From Desulfosporosinus orientis DSM 765 (GTDB lineage: Bacteria > Bacillota > Desulfitobacteriia > Desulfitobacteriales > Desulfitobacteriaceae), in NCBI RefSeq assembly GCF_000235605.1, contig NC_016584.1, forward strand, positions 3,150,001-3,214,000: a stretch of 64,000 bases of DNA, written 5' to 3'. Shown here piece by piece: positions 61,973 to 64,000 of this stretch (within the stretch, counting starts at the first letter, position 1; each line of letters starts with the position of its first letter). The notes beneath the pieces were generated by a model, which saw only the letters and a program-made list of their open reading frames with translations, made no database searches and had not been told where the DNA came from. Made by a program: the position numbers and the translations under genes.

Positions 61973-62423
61973 ATTAAGGTCAGGTTATTGATTAGAGTGT
62001 ATCCGAACTTCGTAGAAGGCTAATTGAACCATGACTTTGCACCATGGTAGCTGGAAGGCTCGGGCGGATTTTAGCAGGGAAAGCGGATTACATGGGGAAG
62101 AAGGAATGCTTTTTTAGGTTCTTGCTGCACTAGAGAAATATGCTGAGACTTACTGAATCTTTGGCCAAATCCGCTTGATAAACCATAACAATACAATGTA
62201 ACTCTTCATCAAAAAGATATTTAACGCATAGTTAATAGTGCATGTGGTCGAGTCGAATTCCAATAAGTATTCATAGCTCAAATGGCTATTAATGCAATTC
62301 TTTTATCAAACATAAATTGAATCTTATAGAGTCCAGAAATTAGTGTCTGAAAAATGACCTGTATTATTTGATACATATTCAAGGCTTTATATAGCTCCTA
62401 AGGCCATAGTTTGCTTGGATTAG
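61973..62423. other. Gap without recognised features
   Basis: No plausible gene, repeat or terminator between the methyltransferase and the recombinase remnant. Confidence 0.45.
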
Positions 62424-62945
62424 ACCATTTACAATGATTATCTTAACGGCAAAGGCCCCAACTGGATAGCTAAAGAACTTCAAAAAGAAAAGGTTCCTAA
62501 ATGGGAGAGTACGTATAAGTGGTACGAAAGCAGCATCCGAAAAATACTGAACAACGAGAAATACAAAGGGGATGCGTTTCTTTAAAAGACCTACACCATT
62601 GATTTCCTTTCGAAGAAGCGGGCTGAGAACGATGGGGATGTTCCTCCGTACTATGTCGAGAACAGCCATCCAGCCATTATTGATAAGGACACCTCGGAAG
62701 CAGTCCAGCTTGAAATGGAGAGAAGGAGAGCTTATGCCGAGAAGCATGGGATTCAGAAGGTTGATTATGCTTCTGGTGACAATCCCTTTGCAGGAAAAGT
62801 TATTTGTGGAGTTTGCGGTAGGGCTTATGGCAGAAAGGTTTGATGTAGACCTTTACATTAAACTGACGGAAAAGATAACGGTAAACGATGGGAAGTTAGT
62901 TGTCGGTTTGCTTGATGGGTCTGAAGTAGAGTGCGAAATTGAATA
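62424..62945 (+). pseudogene. Large serine recombinase remnant
   Basis: The frame YNDYLNGKGPNWIAKEL to WYESSIRKILNNEKYKGDAF matches the recombinase domain of large serine recombinases. It continues after an in-frame TAA (62583-62585, where the family usually has Gln: FLQKTYT) as KTYTIDFLSKKR and the zinc-ribbon start ICGVCGRAYGRK. A shifted frame then gives the C-terminal end FDVDLYIKLTEKITVNDGKL. The catalytic N-terminus, part of the zinc ribbon and the coiled coil are missing. It is a dead integrase from a former mobile element. Confidence 0.82.
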
Positions 62946-62960
62946 GCAGAGTAAAAATTT

Positions 62961-63009
62961 AAGCCGACTGGGGTGAGTTTAAGGCAATTCACCTCGGTCG
63001 GCTTTTTTT
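62961..63009 (+). terminator. Terminator after the recombinase remnant
   Basis: AAGCCGACTGGGGTGA at 62961-62976 pairs with TCACCTCGGTCGGCTT downstream (two imperfect pairs), followed by a T run at 63003-63009. Confidence 0.75.
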
Positions 63010-63071
63010 ATTGGAGAACCACACTAGACTGTAATTGTACGTCGTGGCACATTCACCATCGAAATCCTGTT

Positions 63072-63842
63072 TTATTTGATCAGTTCAAGTACCTCTTCAA
63101 CGATAATGTCAGAGAAAAAGTTTTGTAATTTTTCTCCAGTTTCCTTAGTAGCTATTCGCGGATCGCCGAAATATGCCAAGGGAGCGCCCGCATCAGCGAA
63201 GTTATCTTTGCCATGAGCGAGGCGTTCGAAAAGGTGCTCTCCCTCCCAGTTGGGCTCCAGCTTGCTCAATGCTTCCATATCTACCAATTCAGGATATTTC
63301 AGAAGCATGAAGGAAGTTTCGATTTCACCGGCATGAAGATCCCATTCTGGGTGAGCTCCTTTGCATATTGAACCTACTTGGGGCAATCCTTTGAAAAACC
63401 ATTCAGATAACTTCGCTTTAATTTTTTCATTTTGTTCTGAAGCCCTTCTAATTCCCTCCATCATCGCTTCAGCATTCCTTGGTTCGGCATGACCGCTGAT
63501 AATTACGATTTCGTTAAAACCCCATTTAGCTAAACTCAAGCAAATATCTTCAAAAAGATTAGCCACGGTTCCATATCTTAAGGTAGTGTTCCCGTCAAAA
63601 ACGTTGGCAACATCAGCTAGTCCATAATTTAGTGGCGGAGCTATCAGTGCTTCCATGCCTTTATTTTGTAATTTTGTTGCAGTTCTCTCCGCCAAATCGA
63701 TAGCACTGAGTACATCGGTCGCCGCCGGCAGATGTTGGCCGTGAACTTCGTTTGGACCAACAGGCAACAAAGCAATATTCGTTTTTTCTTCTAATATTTT
63801 GACTTGATTAATGTTCATATTTGGCAAATAGTTAAGTGACAT
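63072..63842 (-). CDS. Creatininase family amidohydrolase
   Basis: A 256-residue creatininase-fold protein. The metal-site residues are visible in GPNEVHGQHLPAATD, ISGHAEPRN and DLHAGEIETSFML. Members include creatinine amidohydrolase, MftE peptidase and deaminases, so the substrate is open. AAAGGAGG precedes the ATG. The gene before it (partial, 63936) seems to encode a membrane protein, so a transporter-hydrolase pair is possible. Confidence 0.88.
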   Translation of the reverse strand: MSLNYLPNMNINQVKILEEKTNIALLPVGPNEVHGQHLPAATDVLSAIDLAERTATKLQNKGMEALIAPPLNYGLADVANVFDGNTTLRYGTVANLFEDICLSLAKWGFNEIVIISGHAEPRNAEAMMEGIRRASEQNEKIKAKLSEWFFKGLPQVGSICKGAHPEWDLHAGEIETSFMLLKYPELVDMEALSKLEPNWEGEHLFERLAHGKDNFADAGAPLAYFGDPRIATKETGEKLQNFFSDIIVEEVLELIK

Positions 63843-63935
63843 TAAACAGTCCTCCTTTAATTATTAGTAGTATATTTCATAACTTTCAAGCTCTCTTTTA
63901 AATCGTTACTTGAGTTTTTCTTACGAATATATATA

Positions 63936-64000
63936 TTACCTAGAAATTTTCCTTACGCCTATCATCAACAAACCACCAAATATAGAAACAGCTGCGGCAA
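63936..64000 (-). CDS. C-terminus of a probable membrane protein (partial)
   Basis: Reading in from the right edge on the minus strand, one frame gives AAAVSIFGGLLMIGVRKISR and a TAA at 63936-63938. The hydrophobic helix with a basic end suits the last segment of a transporter. Too little is present to name a family. Confidence 0.4.
   Translation of the reverse strand, partial: AAAVSIFGGLLMIGVRKISR

Noticed and set aside
62379-62747. A 122-codon minus-strand frame
   Set aside because: It is opposite the recombinase remnant, whose protein similarity on the plus strand is convincing despite the stop codon.
1-64000. CRISPR arrays, rRNA genes, tRNAs other than tRNA-Pyl, and genes interrupted by TAG that could encode pyrrolysine
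   Set aside because: Looked for on both strands by eye; none was found. Gene ends at TAG do not continue into a plausible coding frame.

Overview
The window looks like chromosome from an anaerobic, spore-forming Peptococcaceae-type Firmicute, close to Desulfosporosinus or Desulfitobacterium. That placement is an inference. It rests on a spore protein Tlp gene, strong AGGAGG ribosome sites with frequent GTG/TTG starts, sigma-54 promoters controlling carbon catabolism, bacterial-type pyrrolysine genes with a separate pylSn, a tungsten-type aldehyde ferredoxin oxidoreductase, and several CoA-based organic acid pathways. There is no rRNA and no CRISPR. The only tRNA gene is tRNA-Pyl.

Layout. (1) 1-0.4 kb: end of an azlC-azlD amino acid exporter. 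(2) 0.4-11 kb: a short-chain acid module. acd-etfB-etfA on the minus strand diverges from a sigma-54 activator gene, followed by CoA-transferase, 3-ketoacyl reductase, thiolase, GntP-type permease and (R)-hydratase. Both operons have perfect-spacing -24/-12 promoters, and the second has three matching 16-bp activator sites. Together the genes could take up and activate butyrate or 3-hydroxybutyrate and oxidise it to acetyl-CoA. (3) 12.2-18.8 kb: a scrambled pyrrolysine locus with a wrecked pylD, a PocR/AraC regulator, pylC, tRNA-Pyl, a second sigma-54 activator, and pylB-pylSn behind another sigma-54 promoter. No catalytic pylSc and no intact pylD are present. (4) 19-22.6 kb: UspA, Pit phosphate transporter with its PhoU-like partner, a membrane protein and Tlp. 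(5) 23-31.7 kb: a second sigma-54 beta-oxidation operon (hbd, crt, thiolase, CaiB-like CoA-transferase, 610-aa acyl-CoA dehydrogenase, SatP-type acetate transporter) followed by its probable activator. (6) 31.8-36.3 kb: FMN protein/HxlR pair, AOR with two MoaD-like proteins, a CxxC-less thioredoxin-like protein and a DUF3795 protein. (7) 36.7-40.2 kb: threonine catabolism (tdh-kbl-sstT). (8) 40.6-45.4 kb: XRE regulator, a 27-residue holin-like type I toxin, MATE pump, DUF2889 protein, a frameshifted ferredoxin, DUF1653 protein and an FlK-like thioesterase. (9) 45.6-56 kb: a MarR regulator and two near-identical promoters with an embedded operator, then acyl-CoA dehydrogenase, propionate CoA-transferase, 2-hydroxyacyl-CoA dehydratase with activator, and a GlcD/GlcF-type 2-hydroxyacid dehydrogenase. 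This set fits lactate or another 2-hydroxyacid fermented through an acrylate-type route. (10) 56-64 kb: CBS protein, an unknown conserved protein, small regulators, an ORF-deleted group II intron, a methyltransferase, a serine recombinase remnant and a creatininase-family enzyme.

The most striking observations are the reorganised and partly decayed pyrrolysine locus under apparent sigma-54 control, and a dispersed family of long, near-perfect palindromes. In these palindromes the outer stems change by paired substitutions while the central core is conserved; they often sit beside a second repeated hairpin.
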